A DNA stretch of 64,000 nt from Coix lacryma-jobi var. lacryma-jobi (Eukaryota; Streptophyta; Magnoliopsida; Poales; Poaceae). Made by a program: the position numbers and the translations under genes. The stretch lies in the NCBI GenBank assembly GCA_009763385.1, contig CM019830.1, positions 97,404,649 through 97,468,648 of the forward strand, in the 5' to 3' direction. Shown here piece by piece: positions 1 to 11,046 of the stretch. Numbering within the stretch: the first letter of the stretch is position 1; each line of letters starts with the position of its first letter. The notes below the pieces were generated by a model. The model did not search any database, was not told where the DNA came from, and was given only the letters and a program-made list of their open reading frames with translations.

Positions 1-1549
1 CGCGCCCCCTTCCTCACGCAAAAAACCGAGGTCTTTTCTTCGGTCTCCCTCCCATCCTCATTCACTCGGTCTCTTCTCCAGAAAGCAATAGTTTCCCCTT
101 CATTGTAGAAACAGAAGAGCAGCCATGGCCACTTCTTCCCTCCCAGCAAGCCGGCCATTCTCCTGTCTGCTCGTCTCCATCCTGCCTTCCTCCTCTTGAT
201 AACAGTAGCAGTGCAGCATACCTCTTTCTCTTTCACTTCCTCCTCCCATGGACGAGCAGCAGACCCGTTTCTCCTTTCCCTCCTCCCTGCGCGCCAACGG
301 CTGAAGCCGCGGCTTCCTGCGCCCGCGGTCGCGGCTCTTTTCTGGCCGCCGGCCTGCAAGAGCAGGCAGCAGCGCCGGAGGAAGCCGCCGGCAGGGCGCC
401 CAGCAGGCAGCAGCCCGGCACCCAACCCTAGCCCGAGCCCGGCCTTCCTTCCCCAAGCAGAAGCTCGCATCTCCGTCGTCTTCTGTCGTCTCCGGTGAAA
501 ACGAAGGTGAAGGACCATCTAGCGAAGCTGAAACAACTTGTTGGGTTTTATGTTAAGTGTCATGACTCATGTGTTTTTCTAATTAGTCCCTAAATAATTT
601 CTGCAGGTTCTAGGGTTCCCGATGTAAAAGAGTTTTCTGTTTTCCGTTTTTGTTTAATTAAGCAAATCTGGCTGAAAGTTGTAAAATACGTAGTAAATCG
701 TAGGAATGTCAAAAAATTGCAAGTGAGGACATTTTGGAATCCTCGTGAAAAGTACTGTCCAGTGAATGTTTTATATGATGTGTGTTAGTGGATAGTTTCT
801 GCTGTAATGATTTATTTGTGTTAAATAGCATTAAATAGGGATAAAATGATATCTACTGTTGTATTGCTTAGTTTGCTGTGAAATTTTTATGGTAGGCTTG
901 TCATGTCTCATGTGTACTGTGATAAAAATTGCAGGATTTGTGGTGCAAGTATGATTTAGTTATATATTTATCTTGTTTTCAGCTCTTTAAATAGATTAAA
1001 ATGAATTGTGGTAAATGTTTGCATGTAAAAATGGATATGATGGTTCTACTGCCTTTCTATGATGTTGTTGTAGCTTATATAATTTTATCATGGCCATGGG
1101 ATTGCTAAAAATATGTTTTGTAGATTTATCTTGCTCTCACATGCTTTTTGTGAATAAATCTTGCCATGATTTTAATAATAAATTATAATACCTGAGCATG
1201 TAATATTTTACAGTAGTCATGATTTGGCATTATCTATCCTGAGTAAAAATATGAGCCCCAAATTATGTGTTTGCAACATCACTTAAGATAATGCCTTTGT
1301 TTGTTAGTTATTTAATTAATAAAAGCATATTGGTAAATGAAAATGTATATGTTGAAATGATTACCTTTGTTGCATGTTATCTAAGATAAGTATTGTTTGC
1401 TCATGTTTATAAGTGTTTGATGATGTCATAGCTATATGTGTGCTCACATGCTAATCAATAAGTAATGAAGTAATTTATTAATATGCTGAAATTGCTGCAT
1501 GCACAGTTTCTGTAGAGGTGATTAGTGCGTGAGGAAAATGATGTTTTCT
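1..1549 (+). repeat. Host sequence, left part: probable Tekay-like LTR fragment
   Basis: This is the sequence into which Copia-1 inserted; it resumes at 40950. Bases 1-520 are GC-rich and lack a convincing gene; the reading frames there are low-complexity Arg/Pro/Ala runs. Bases 540-1549 are AT-rich with no open frame. A GC-rich block followed by a long AT-rich stretch is also the layout of the Gypsy-1 LTR, and the continuation at 40950-43321 shares short motifs with that LTR, so I infer one plus-strand Tekay-like LTR. The LTR start is outside the window. An alternative is a 5' UTR and intron of an ordinary gene, which I cannot fully exclude for bases 1-520. Confidence 0.45.
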
Positions 1550-1933
1550 TGCGGATACATGGGTGTATGCCGAGTCTTTGAGTGATGAGTGATTGTCAAC
1601 TTGGATAATGCGCATGTTCTTTGGCTTGTGTTGTGCAGGTGTCGACCACGGAGACAGTGATCGAGGGCAAGGTGAAGGTCAAGTAGAGACGTGCCGTGCC
1701 GACAGACCGGGAGCGGTGAAGGGCGGACGTGAGGCTTGGACTGAGGGACCGGTGGCCTGAGGATCAGCTATGGTGGCTGGCAGCCTGGGACGGCGACGAT
1801 CAAAGACTTGTGGGACATGGTGTTGCTCGGGAGGACTGGGGACACGTGTCCGTGGACGGGGTGCACGGGCGGTGCATCCCTTCTACAGCGTCGGTTTGGT
1901 GGTAGAGCCAGAGAAAAACCATCAGGTGGACGG

Positions 1934-2116
1934 TTTCTAGGTTTGGGCCTCAAAACCTAGGCGCGGATGGTTTACGAGTTTGGCCACAAAACTCGGGCTG
2001 AGAACAGTTTCCAGGTTTGGGCCTCAAAACCTGGGTGCTGCGGGTTTGCTGAGTTTGGGCCACAAAACTCAGGCTACGGTGGGCTGGTTTCCCCGTTTGG
2101 GCCACAAAACCGGGGG
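1934..2116. repeat. Hairpin-unit array, Copia-1 5' LTR (5 units)
   Basis: Five successive inverted repeats, each built as a stem ending in GTTT, a loop close to GGGCCTC or GGCCAC, and the complementary AAAAC stem. Examples are CTAGGTTT/AAAACCTAG, GAGTTT/AAAACTC and CCAGGTTT/AAAACCTGG. The 3' LTR of the same element has six units. Confidence 0.85.
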
Positions 2117-2898
2117 CGGAGTCCGTGAAGAGGACGTAGAGCGGTGGCGGCACGTGGCGGCAATCGGTGAGGTTGCGTCGAGGCAACGCTACCAGTTGTG
2201 CGGGCGTGGCCGTCGGATCCACCTACCAACGAGTTGGTCCAGAATAATCTTAGGGTTTAGGTGGTTCGCTCTGTAAGTAGTTAGGGGTAGAGTGGGAATT
2301 AGGAATAGTTAGAATTAGGATAAGTAGGGGGAGACACCCACCTCCCCATCTATCTCAGTCATTTGCTCTTTTGCTTCTAGGGTTTCCTGCTGTCCCAATC
2401 CCCTGCTGTAGCGAACTGAGATCCACAGAGAAGAGAACAATACCTCTGTGCCCGTGAGATTTTGAGAAAGTGTGACCGTAATCTCACTGTTGTAGCGTGT
2501 GGTGGCCATAGGGTTGCAATTTCGTGGTTGTGATTCGTGTTTTGATTGTGTTCTTCGCGGAACTTTTCTCCACGTTTTCCTGTCGTTTGATCTCCTTGCT
2601 CGTTCATCTTTTGCAAATCCATTTGAACCAAGTTGTTCTAGATTTGAGGCACTTTCTTCCACAAAGGAATTCACCTCTAACCTCATGGTCTAGGAGATCG
2701 ATCGATTTTCGTTTCGGGTCAAGTTTTTCACCCTCCTCCGAATCTCTTCGATTCATCGATTTGGAGATAGGTTTGAGCCATGATCGCTTAGAGATAGCTC
2801 ACTATCCTCCTTGTGACTCTTCTCACCAAGTTTGATCCCAGAGGATTCGTTTTAGGTGAGTTTGAGTCGAATCGGTGGACGAACATGCTGCTGCGGGG

Positions 2899-3175
2899 TG
2901 ACCGGACGCTGACTCGGACACCGGATGATAGGGCAGTGAGTCCGGTCGTTGAATGTTTGCACTGTGTCTTTCTGATCTTGACCGGACGCTTGACACATTC
3001 TGACCGGACTTGACCCTATTCCTGTTCACGTTGTTTGTTGTTTGTTGATCGGACGCTGAACGACTGACCGACACATCCACGCAGAGAGTCCGTCATACAC
3101 AGTAAGCTCCCAAACTCGTTTTTGTCTGACCGGACGCGTCCGGTGGTGTCTGACCGGACGCAGGCAAGTCGGTCG
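2899..3175. repeat. GACCGGACGC/GTCCGGT motif cluster, Copia-1 5' LTR
   Basis: About eight copies, in both orientations, of a ten-base motif close to GACCGGACGC. Some are joined head to head into the palindrome GACCGGACGCGTCCGGT. Palindromic repeats of this type are known in the regulatory part of Sirevirus LTRs and are CpG-rich. A promoter role is inferred from that lineage knowledge only. Confidence 0.75.
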
Positions 3176-3576
3176 TCTCTGTTTTGGCGTTTTCGTCCGC
3201 AGTTTGTTCATTCGACTTGCAATTTGAGATCCGCTTGTTGCGTTGGATTCCTGACTTCGTGCTCTACAGAAATAGAGCTTCTCGCTTTACAAAATAGCCT
3301 GAATCCCCTCGCGTTGCTCGGGGGAGGTTGAGGCTACCCAAAGTTCATCCTGTCACTAGTTGACCTGCGTGAACTTGGGCGGGATCTTTTGTGGTGTCCC
3401 GCTGTGTTCCTAGGGAACATCCACCCTTCTCTTGGGTCGTGGACATCACGTGCATCGGTTTGTTTTGGGGGTTGATTCTCAAGACAGTGGCGATAAGTTT
3501 CTGAAAAGAAATTTAAAGCTCCCATTCACCCCCCCCCCCTCTGGTCGCTTTCTGGTAGCACTCTCGGTCCTTCAAT

Positions 3577-3588
3577 TGGTATCAGAGC
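3577..3588 (+). promoter_or_regulatory. Copia-1 primer binding site (initiator Met tRNA)
   Basis: TGGTATCAGAGC lies two bases after the LTR end. It is complementary to the 3' end of initiator methionine tRNA, the usual primer of plant Ty1/copia elements. Confidence 0.9.
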
Positions 3589-3638
3589 CAGGTTAAGGAT
3601 CTTTCACCTTAGCCGGTTCCAGATCCACAGAAGGCGAC

Positions 3639-6258
3639 ATGGATCGCGGCGTGGGAAACCGCCGTTCTTTGATGGGACGAACTATGCGTATTGGAAGATA
3701 CGCATGTCGGCCTATCTCTAGAGCATGGGCTCTTCTGTTTGGGAGATTTGCAACAGGGACGATTACGTTGTCTTGGCTGCTCGTGTTACTCAGCTTCAGA
3801 TGGATGAGCACGATGCCAATAGCCGAGCGCGTAACACTCTTTTCTCTGTTTGAGCATGTCCGAGTTTGATCGCGTTTCTCACCTCCCCACGGCTCGTGAG
3901 ATTTGGGCGACCCTCATGCGCTTCCATGAGGGAACCTCTCAAGTCAAATCTCGTCTCTATGAGTCGCACAAGCGGGAGTACGAGAACTTTCGACACATGC
4001 CTGGCGAGAGCATAGAGAGTTTATTCGCTCGCTTTCAGGTCATTGTCAACAAGATGAGAGCGAACAAGGAGCTGTTGCCTTTTAAAGATCATGAGAGGGC
4101 TTTGAAGCTTTTGCACACTCTTGATCGGTCGGTGTGGGACTCAAAGGTCCAGGCGATCATCGAATCGCCTAACTATGAGACCCTCACTTGCGACGAGCTC
4201 TTTAGCAAGCTCAAGTCTAGTGAGATTGATGCCATGTCGAGGGCTTCTTATGAAAATCCTTCTGGCCTGACTATGGCTTTGGTTTCTGGCTCTTCTGCTA
4301 ACCCCTCTGGAGGATTTGCACTTTCTTCACTCTTTTCTGTCACAGAGGACCAGCTGGAGTCTTTGGGGGATGACGAGTTGGCAATGCTGGCCAACCGGTT
4401 CTCGCGGTTCCACAACAACCGCATGAACCGTCGCCGCGGAGGAGGACGCTCAGGATGCTTTGAGTGCGGCGACCCTGACCACTTCATCGCCAACTGTCCC
4501 AAGAAGAAGCACACATCTGGGAAGGGCGATCATGGGCACAAGTACGACTCCGGCAAGCGCAAGGAGAAGTACGTCCCCGCGAGGCACAAGCGGAGGGCGG
4601 CTTCGACAAGGAGTACATCAAGAAGAAGTACTTGGAGAAGGCCCAGGCTGAGCAGCGTGCGTTCTTCGCCACGCTCAGCGACGTCGACGGCTCGGATGAC
4701 GACTCCGCTTGCTCAAGCGATGACGAGTCCGAGAAGAAGAAGAAGATCGAGGACAAGCTGAACGGTCTCTGCTTCTTCGCCGACGACGACGGCCTCTGCA
4801 CCATGGCCCTCGGCAAGGAGGTCGACGGCGAGCTGGAGGAGACTCCTGGAATGACGACGACGACGACGACACCTCCCAGTATCTCTGACCCCCGACGAGC
4901 TTTCTGCTGAGGTCGAGAAACTTACTGCGTGCTCCTTAGTCAGGATAAGTTGCTTAGGCGTGCCGCTAGAGAGCGCAAGGAGTTTAGGCAGAAGTGGGAG
5001 GATACGGTGAAGGAACTTGAATCAGTCAAGTCCACCGTTGTTGTCACCAAGGAGGAGGAGTGCGAGATGTGTACCACGCACATGACTGACCTTCTCACCT
5101 TGAGAGGTAAGTATGCTGCATTGGTTGGAGAGGTGGATGAGCTCCGGGCTAGACCCATGCTGTTGGGTGCGTGCAAGACTTGTCCTGTCTTGCAATCTGA
5201 GTTGGCAGAGAAGAATGCCAAGATTGTGTCTCTTGAAGAGGCCAACTCAGGTAGCACATGTGTGGCTAGGTGTGTTCTTTGTGAGGGTTTGGAGATGGAG
5301 ATCGCTAATGTGAAGCATGACAAGATGCAAACCGAGGAGGAAAACACATACCTTCGGACCATCTTGTCATGGGTGTCTAGCGGTGAGCCACAGCTCGGGA
5401 TGATGATCTCCCAATTCAAGCGAGCTGCTGGAGGCCTGGTGTAGGTTTTGCTCCGGGTGTTGATGTGTCTCTTTTGGAAGATTGGAGAGTCGAGTGGTCT
5501 GAACCCATGTGAGAAGCCCAACTCCACCACTACTCCCAAGCTTACCAAGATTCCACCCAAAGAGCCTCTCAAGCCTAACACCAAGGATGGGGTCTTTGTT
5601 GAACCCCGAGAGCTCCACCCAAGAAACAATCATGGGCTCCCAAACCAAACCACCTCAAGAACAAGCTTGACACCATGCCACCCATCCAGGAGGAGCTTAT
5701 GCCACAGAAGGGCAAAGTGATCCACACCCACTACCGTGAGTACCAACAACCCCCTTTGAGAGCGGTGAGGTACCATTGTGAGCATTGTGGGAGAGATGGA
5801 CACTTGAGTGAGTTCTATTTCAGCGCAAGAGAGAGGCGCGCCGTGCTAGGGAGATGAACAATCCGGACATGTACCATCCTTTCCATGATGTACATGTGCC
5901 AATGTTCAGAGGAGAGCTCCAAGGAGTGCTGCTAGGCCTAGAGGTCCAGAACCTCAAGTTCCTAGGTCTAGGCAGCGGAGAGGACGTGCCCGGCGGGAGC
6001 CTGCAGTTGTAGGCTATGGACCCCGTGGCGGTGGCTTTGTAGTTGAGCGCTTTCCTCCACCGCGTTTTGAGTATCGCGGTGAGCGCTCCTTCCCCAGCGG
6101 ACCACGTTTTCCTCAGCGTGGTGATCGCTTTCCCCGTAGGCGTGCTAGGAATGGTTTTTCTCTAACCGTTCTTTTGAGCAGCCGGCCCAACACTGGTATT
6201 CTTCCTACTTCACTAACCCCAGTGTTGGACCGTATGCTCACCCTATGTCTTTTATTGA
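3639..6258 (+). pseudogene. Copia-1 gag, broken
   Basis: Start and product follow from the intact Copia-2 gag. The ATG at 3639 lies about 60 bases after the primer site, but the frame is lost within about 15 codons and regained at about 3850. The longest intact stretch, 3850-4590, carries the capsid-like part (MRFHEGTSQVK, GESIESLFARFQ) and the first CCHC zinc knuckle (CFECGDPDHFIANC). Further frameshifts follow near 4593, 4860, 4928, 5443 and 5820, so the coiled-coil part and second zinc knuckle sit in other frames. The second knuckle also has its last Cys replaced by Tyr (SEFY). The end is the conserved TATTGATGTAGG junction. No functional Gag can be made. Confidence 0.85.
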
Positions 6259-6272
6259 TGTAGGTAAAACGA

Positions 6273-9200
6273 TTGGAGAACGTTTGGTTGGTGGATTCCG
6301 GTTGCTCGAGGCACATGACCGGAAACGCCAAGTGGTTCTCCAGTCTTAGTCCGGTCGCCGGAAAGGAGTTTATCACCTTCGGCGACAATAGCAAAGGTAA
6401 AGTGTTGTCTCGTGGGTCGGTGCGAGTTAATGAGCACTTTGTGTTGCGCGATGTTGCTCTTGTTTCTAACTTGCATTTTAACCTTCTTTCTGTTTCGCAA
6501 CTCTTTGATGACGACTATGAGATTCGTTTTAAACCGAATCTCAGTCGTATTTTGGATCCTCAGGGCAATCTTGTTTGTATGATTTCGCCCTTTGGAAAAG
6601 TCTTTCGTGCGAATTTCTCGGAGTCTATTGGCATTTCTCGTTGTCTTGTGGCTGGACCTTCCTCCTCTGATCTTTGGAAGTGGCATAGGAGACTTGGACA
6701 TTTGAGCTTCGACTTGCTTGCAAGACTTAGTTCACTTGGCCTAATCCGAGGATTGCCCAAGTTGTTAATGGAGAAGGATCTTTTTGCCATTCTTGTAGAC
6801 ATGGGAAGATGGTTGCCGCTCCCCACCATCCAGTGACTCAGGTCATGACCAAGCGCCCTGGAGAGCTTTTGCACATGGACCTTGTTGGTCCGGCTCGGGT
6901 GAGCTCGGTTGGGGGAAGTGGTATGTGCTTGTTGTTGTTGACGACTTTTCGAGATATTCGTGGGTCTTCTTTTTAGCTGAGAAGACCGAGACTTTCTCCT
7001 TTGCTCGCAATCTGATTTTGCGTCTTCAGAATGAGTTCCCTTTGAACTCGATGCGAGCTATTAGGAGTGATAATGGTTCCGAATTCAAGAATTCGGATTT
7101 TGAGAAGTTTTGTAACTCTTTGGTTTAGAGCATCAGTTTTCTTCCCCTACACACCGCCCAAAATGGTGTTGTAGAGAGGAAGAATCGGACCCTTGTAGAG
7201 ATGGCCAGGACGATGCTCGATGAGCATAGGACTCCTAGGCGATATTGGGCCGAAGCTATGAGCACTGCATGCTACATTTCCAATCGCATTTTTCTCCGAG
7301 CTTTCTTGAAAAAGACTTCTTATGAGTTGCGTTTTGGAAAACTGCCCAAGGTGAGTTATTTTTGAGTTTTTGGTTGCCATTGTTTTATACTCAAAAAGGG
7401 CAACTTGGACAAGTTTGAGTCTCGTTCTTCTGACGGTGTGTTTTTGGGTTATGGCACTCACACTCGAGCTTATCGTGTACTTAACCTTGACACTAACCGA
7501 GTCATGGAGACATCCGATGTCACCTTCGACGAGACCATGGTTTGTCCTTCTTCTCGTTTTGAGCGTGCAGGTGATCATGAGGTTGGTGAGCCTCTTTTTG
7601 ATGACGAGGACGAGGGTGCTGAAGGTATGGATGATCCAGCACCCCCTCCACCTGCTATGCCGCAAGGAGCGGCTTCTACGACGACTCACGGCCCCGACAC
7701 ATCTTCTTCCTGGGGGCCGTGGGATCCGCCACCCCGAGCGGTACCTTTTGTACCCGGGAGGCACCAGCTGCTGTTGAGGGGGAGCCACTTCTGCTCGGGA
7801 GGCGCCACGACACATCCAGCGCCAACACCCTTCTCAGCAGATGATCGGCAGCATCGACGAACGTGTCACTCGGTCCAGGTCTCAAATCTCTCACTTTGCT
7901 CATTCTGCTTTTGTTGCTGATTTTGAGCCCCGAGATGTTGGACACGCTTTGACGGATCCGGATTGGGTCAATGCCATGCATGAGGAGTTAGAGAACTTTG
8001 AGCAAAATCGGGTTTGGGTTTAGTTCCACCTCCTCCCGACTGTAAGCCTATTGGGACAAAATGGGTTTTCAAAAACAAGCAAGGAGAGGATGGCCACGTT
8101 GTTAGAAACAAGGCCAGGCTTGTAGCGAAGGGCTATAGTCAGAAGGAGGGGATAGACTATGAGGAGACTTTTGCTCCTGTAGCTCGTTTGGAGGCTATTA
8201 GGATACTCTTGGCTTTTGCTACATCCAAAGGTTTCAAACTTTTTCAAATGGATGTCAAGAGTGCCTTCTTAAACGGCTACATAGAAGAAGAGGTTTATGT
8301 TGAACAACCCCCGGTTTTGAAAATCCCAAGTTTCCAAACCATGTTTTCAAACTCCACAAAGCTTTATATGGTTTGAAACAAGCCCCTAGAGCCTGGTATG
8401 ATAGGTTGAAAACCTTTTGCTTGCTAAGGGTTTTAAAATGGGATGTGTGGATAAAACGCTCTTTCTCCTCAAGCAAGGCAAAGACACTCTCTTGGTCCAG
8501 ATTTACGTGGATGATATCATTTTCGGTGGTTCTTCTCACGCTTTGGTTGCCAAGTTTGCAGATACTATGAGCAGGGAGTTTGAGATGAGTATGATGGGCG
8601 AGCTGACTTTCTTTCTCGGATTGCAAATTAAGCAATCCCGAGAAGGGACGTTTGTGCACCAGGGCAAGTATACCAAGGACTTGCTGAAGAGGTTCGATAT
8701 GGGTGAGGCCAAGCCTCTTCCAACACCCATGTCGACCACGACGGCCCTGGATGCGGACAAGGATGGAGAAGCTGTGGACCAGAAGGAGTACCGAAGCATG
8801 ATCGGGTCGCTGCTCCCTGACGGCGACACGCCCGGACATCCAGTTCGCGGTGTGTCTGTGTGCATGCTTTCAGGCGTCGCCGCGCACTTCTCACCGTCAG
8901 GCGGTCAAGCGCATTTTCAGGTACCTTCATTTCTCACCTGAGTTCAGGATTTGGTATTCAGCTTCCTCCACCCCTCTCCTTTGCGGTTATTTCGATGCCG
9001 ATTTTGCTGGTTGTCGCATTGAGCGCAAGTCCACTTCTGGGACTTGCCAATTTATTGGTTCTTCTCTTGTATCGTGGTCTTCTCGCAAGCAGTCTAGTGT
9101 ATCCAGTCTACCACGGAGGCTGAGTATGTTGCTGCGGCTAGCTGCTGTTCCCAGTTGCTTTGGATGATGGCCACTTTGCGTGATTTTGGTCTGAGCTTTT

Positions 9201-9444
9201 CTCGTGTTCCCTTGCTTTGTGACAGCACGAGTGCGATTAGCGTTGCTAAGAACCCGTGCTTCACTCGAAGACCAAACACATTGATGTGCGCTTTCACTTT
9301 TGTGGAGACCACTATGAGAAGGGTGATATCGACCTTCGCCATGTCGATACTCATCATCAGTTGGCTGATATTTTCACCAAGCCTTTGGACGAATCAACCT
9401 TTAATCGGTTGAGGGGTGAGCTTGGTGTGTGTTTCCCCTTTTAG
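6273..9444 (+). pseudogene. Copia-1 pol (protease-integrase-RT-RNase H), broken
   Basis: The pol part begins around the protease active site (WLVDSGCSRHMTG, 6286 onward). The integrase zinc-binding HHCC region follows near 6680-6800, with its CHSC pair damaged, then the catalytic core with DNGSEF near 7070. RT contains QMDVKSAFLNG near 8250 and YVDDIIFGG near 8505. RNase H lies at about 8990-9420 and the frame ends GELGVCFPF at 9444. Frameshifts occur near 6782, 6917, 7125, 7152, 7895, 8022, 8310, 8415, 8815 and 9100. A TGA at 7363-7365 replaces the CGA present in Copia-3. The order PR-INT-RT-RH is certain; the enzyme is dead. Confidence 0.9.
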
Positions 9445-11035
9445 ATGGGGGAAACATTTTGGTTCTTGTATCATAGACTGACTATTTTCTCGTTTGCTTT
9501 GTTTTCCTTTGCATTTCAGCATACGCTTTTACATTCTGAGCTTCATGTATATAATCTTTAGAATGTGATTATGCTCTATGTAGTATGCTCCGATGCTTAT
9601 GTTGATGCTTGTAGCTTATGCTCTTTCTGATCACTAATACATGTTGTGAGCTGAGCTATTTTGAATGGTGAACCTGCTTAATGAACTTAAACATGAAAAT
9701 GTTCACCATTGAGATATGCAACTAGCATGTGTAGGATGTGTTGAATTCACTCGTGCTTTTCATATATGCTAGGTTGCTATGTCTCTAGTTCTGAGTCTAT
9801 CACTTGCTTGGTTTGTTCATATTCTGTCAATAAAATCTGAACCAAGTTTTAAGTGAATTGAAAAGATCGAGATGGGATTGCTTGTCAACACATCACAGTT
9901 TTGAGACTGTTTCTCATTGCACTTTGAGTTAAACTTGAGCTGTGTAGTGTATGACCAAAACTGTTGCTTTAAGCTTCTGATTGCTTCTGCATAGGCTTCG
10001 CACAGTTGAAAAGTTAGGCAATGACAAGCTTTCAACCTCTCGCAATCACATGCTGAAATCTTAACTTGTGTAATATTAACCGCTGCAACTCCGATAAATT
10101 TGGATACACAAGTCTATGTTTCATTCTATAGCATGATGGTTGAACTTTGCTAGGGGTAGTTCACCTTGTATACATGTTTAGCACTTGTCTGATTTCCTGT
10201 CTATACATGTCCTGTGCTATTTTGATGGTGAATACCTTTTTGGCTATAAACTGCTCACTTTGCTCACATGTTCATATTTCATATTGATGATCAGTTTGAG
10301 CCTTTGCTAGCTTGTATGCTTCCAGTGAGTCGTTGGAGCTATACTATTTAGAGCATCCTTAATTTCTTGACTATATTCCTGAAGCTGCTAACTTGCATTT
10401 TGACTCATATGCATGTTGGAAGGGGGAGAACTTCTCTTCTTGGCACTTTTGTGGTGCATTTTCTGAGGGGAGAAAATTGTTTTCAATTCCTCTTGCTTGA
10501 TGGTGCATTTTCAACTAAGGGGAGAAAATTGGACAAATCTTGATGACTTCCTATTTAGCAGTTGTGTGCACCATGCAAGGGGAGGGTTTTGCTTGTGCTG
10601 AATTTTTTGAAATTTCCAATTGGTTCGGAGCGTTTTTGCTAGTTGTGTTGAGCCTTTTGCCTCTTTCTTGAGGGACTAGCATTCGCCTTTCAGATTTTTC
10701 AATTGGTGTCGAGCTTTCTTGCTAGTTGTGTTGAGCCTCTGTGCCTCTATCTTGAGGGACTAGCATTTTGCTTTGATTTTTGGTTTCAATTGGTATCGAA
10801 CCTTTTCTTGCTAGCGGTGTTGAGCCTGTTCTACCTCTTCTTGAGGGCTAGCTTTGCTTTGCTTGTTTGCGTCGAGCCGTTGCCCATGTCTTTGGGAACC
10901 AAGTTGTCTTCGCTCTTTCCACTTGACCTTCTTCGGCTTTGCTATGCTTTTGGGTCATTTGGTCGAGTTCTCTCTTCTCCTTCTTCCTCCTTCTATTTCC
11001 ATTATGATTTGTGTATAGTTGACAATGCACTCATC
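9445..11035 (+). repeat. Copia-1 non-coding tail with repeated polypurine motifs and ~90-base repeats
   Basis: No conserved open frame lies between pol and the 3' LTR. Polypurine motifs (GGGGGAGAA-like) recur near 10423, 10467, 10518 and 10576. From about 10620 to 10870 a degenerate ~90-base unit is repeated, with the core CTTGCTAGTTGTGTTGAGCC followed by CTTGAGGGACTAGC. The same tail occurs in Copia-2 and Copia-3. Some Sireviruses carry an env-like gene here; I see none. Confidence 0.75.
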
Positions 11036-11046
11036 AAGGGGGAGAT
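11036..11046 (+). promoter_or_regulatory. Copia-1 polypurine tract
   Basis: AAGGGGGAGAT lies immediately before the TG of the 3' LTR. It is the expected plus-strand primer position. Confidence 0.85.

Larger units (their letters stand above)
1550..3574 (+). repeat. Copia-1 5' LTR
   Basis: This 2025-base direct repeat has TG...CA ends and matches 11047-12683 plus 40488-40944. It holds the hairpin-unit array at 1934-2116 and a cluster of GACCGGACGC-type motifs at 2899-3175. The run of 11 C near 3530 is only six C in the 3' LTR copy. No convincing TATA box was found. Confidence 0.9.

Noticed and set aside
100..498. Overlapping frames on both strands in the GC-rich left edge as a host gene
   Set aside because: Biased composition opens several frames at once. 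There are no recognisable domains, and the block fits an LTR GC-rich segment.
1934..2116. Regular repeats as a CRISPR array
   Set aside because: Units are contiguous self-complementary hairpins without unique spacers, inside an LTR of a plant retrotransposon.
3529..3540. C-tract length difference (11, 6, 14, 6) as a functional feature
   Set aside because: Homopolymer slippage or sequencing error explains it best.
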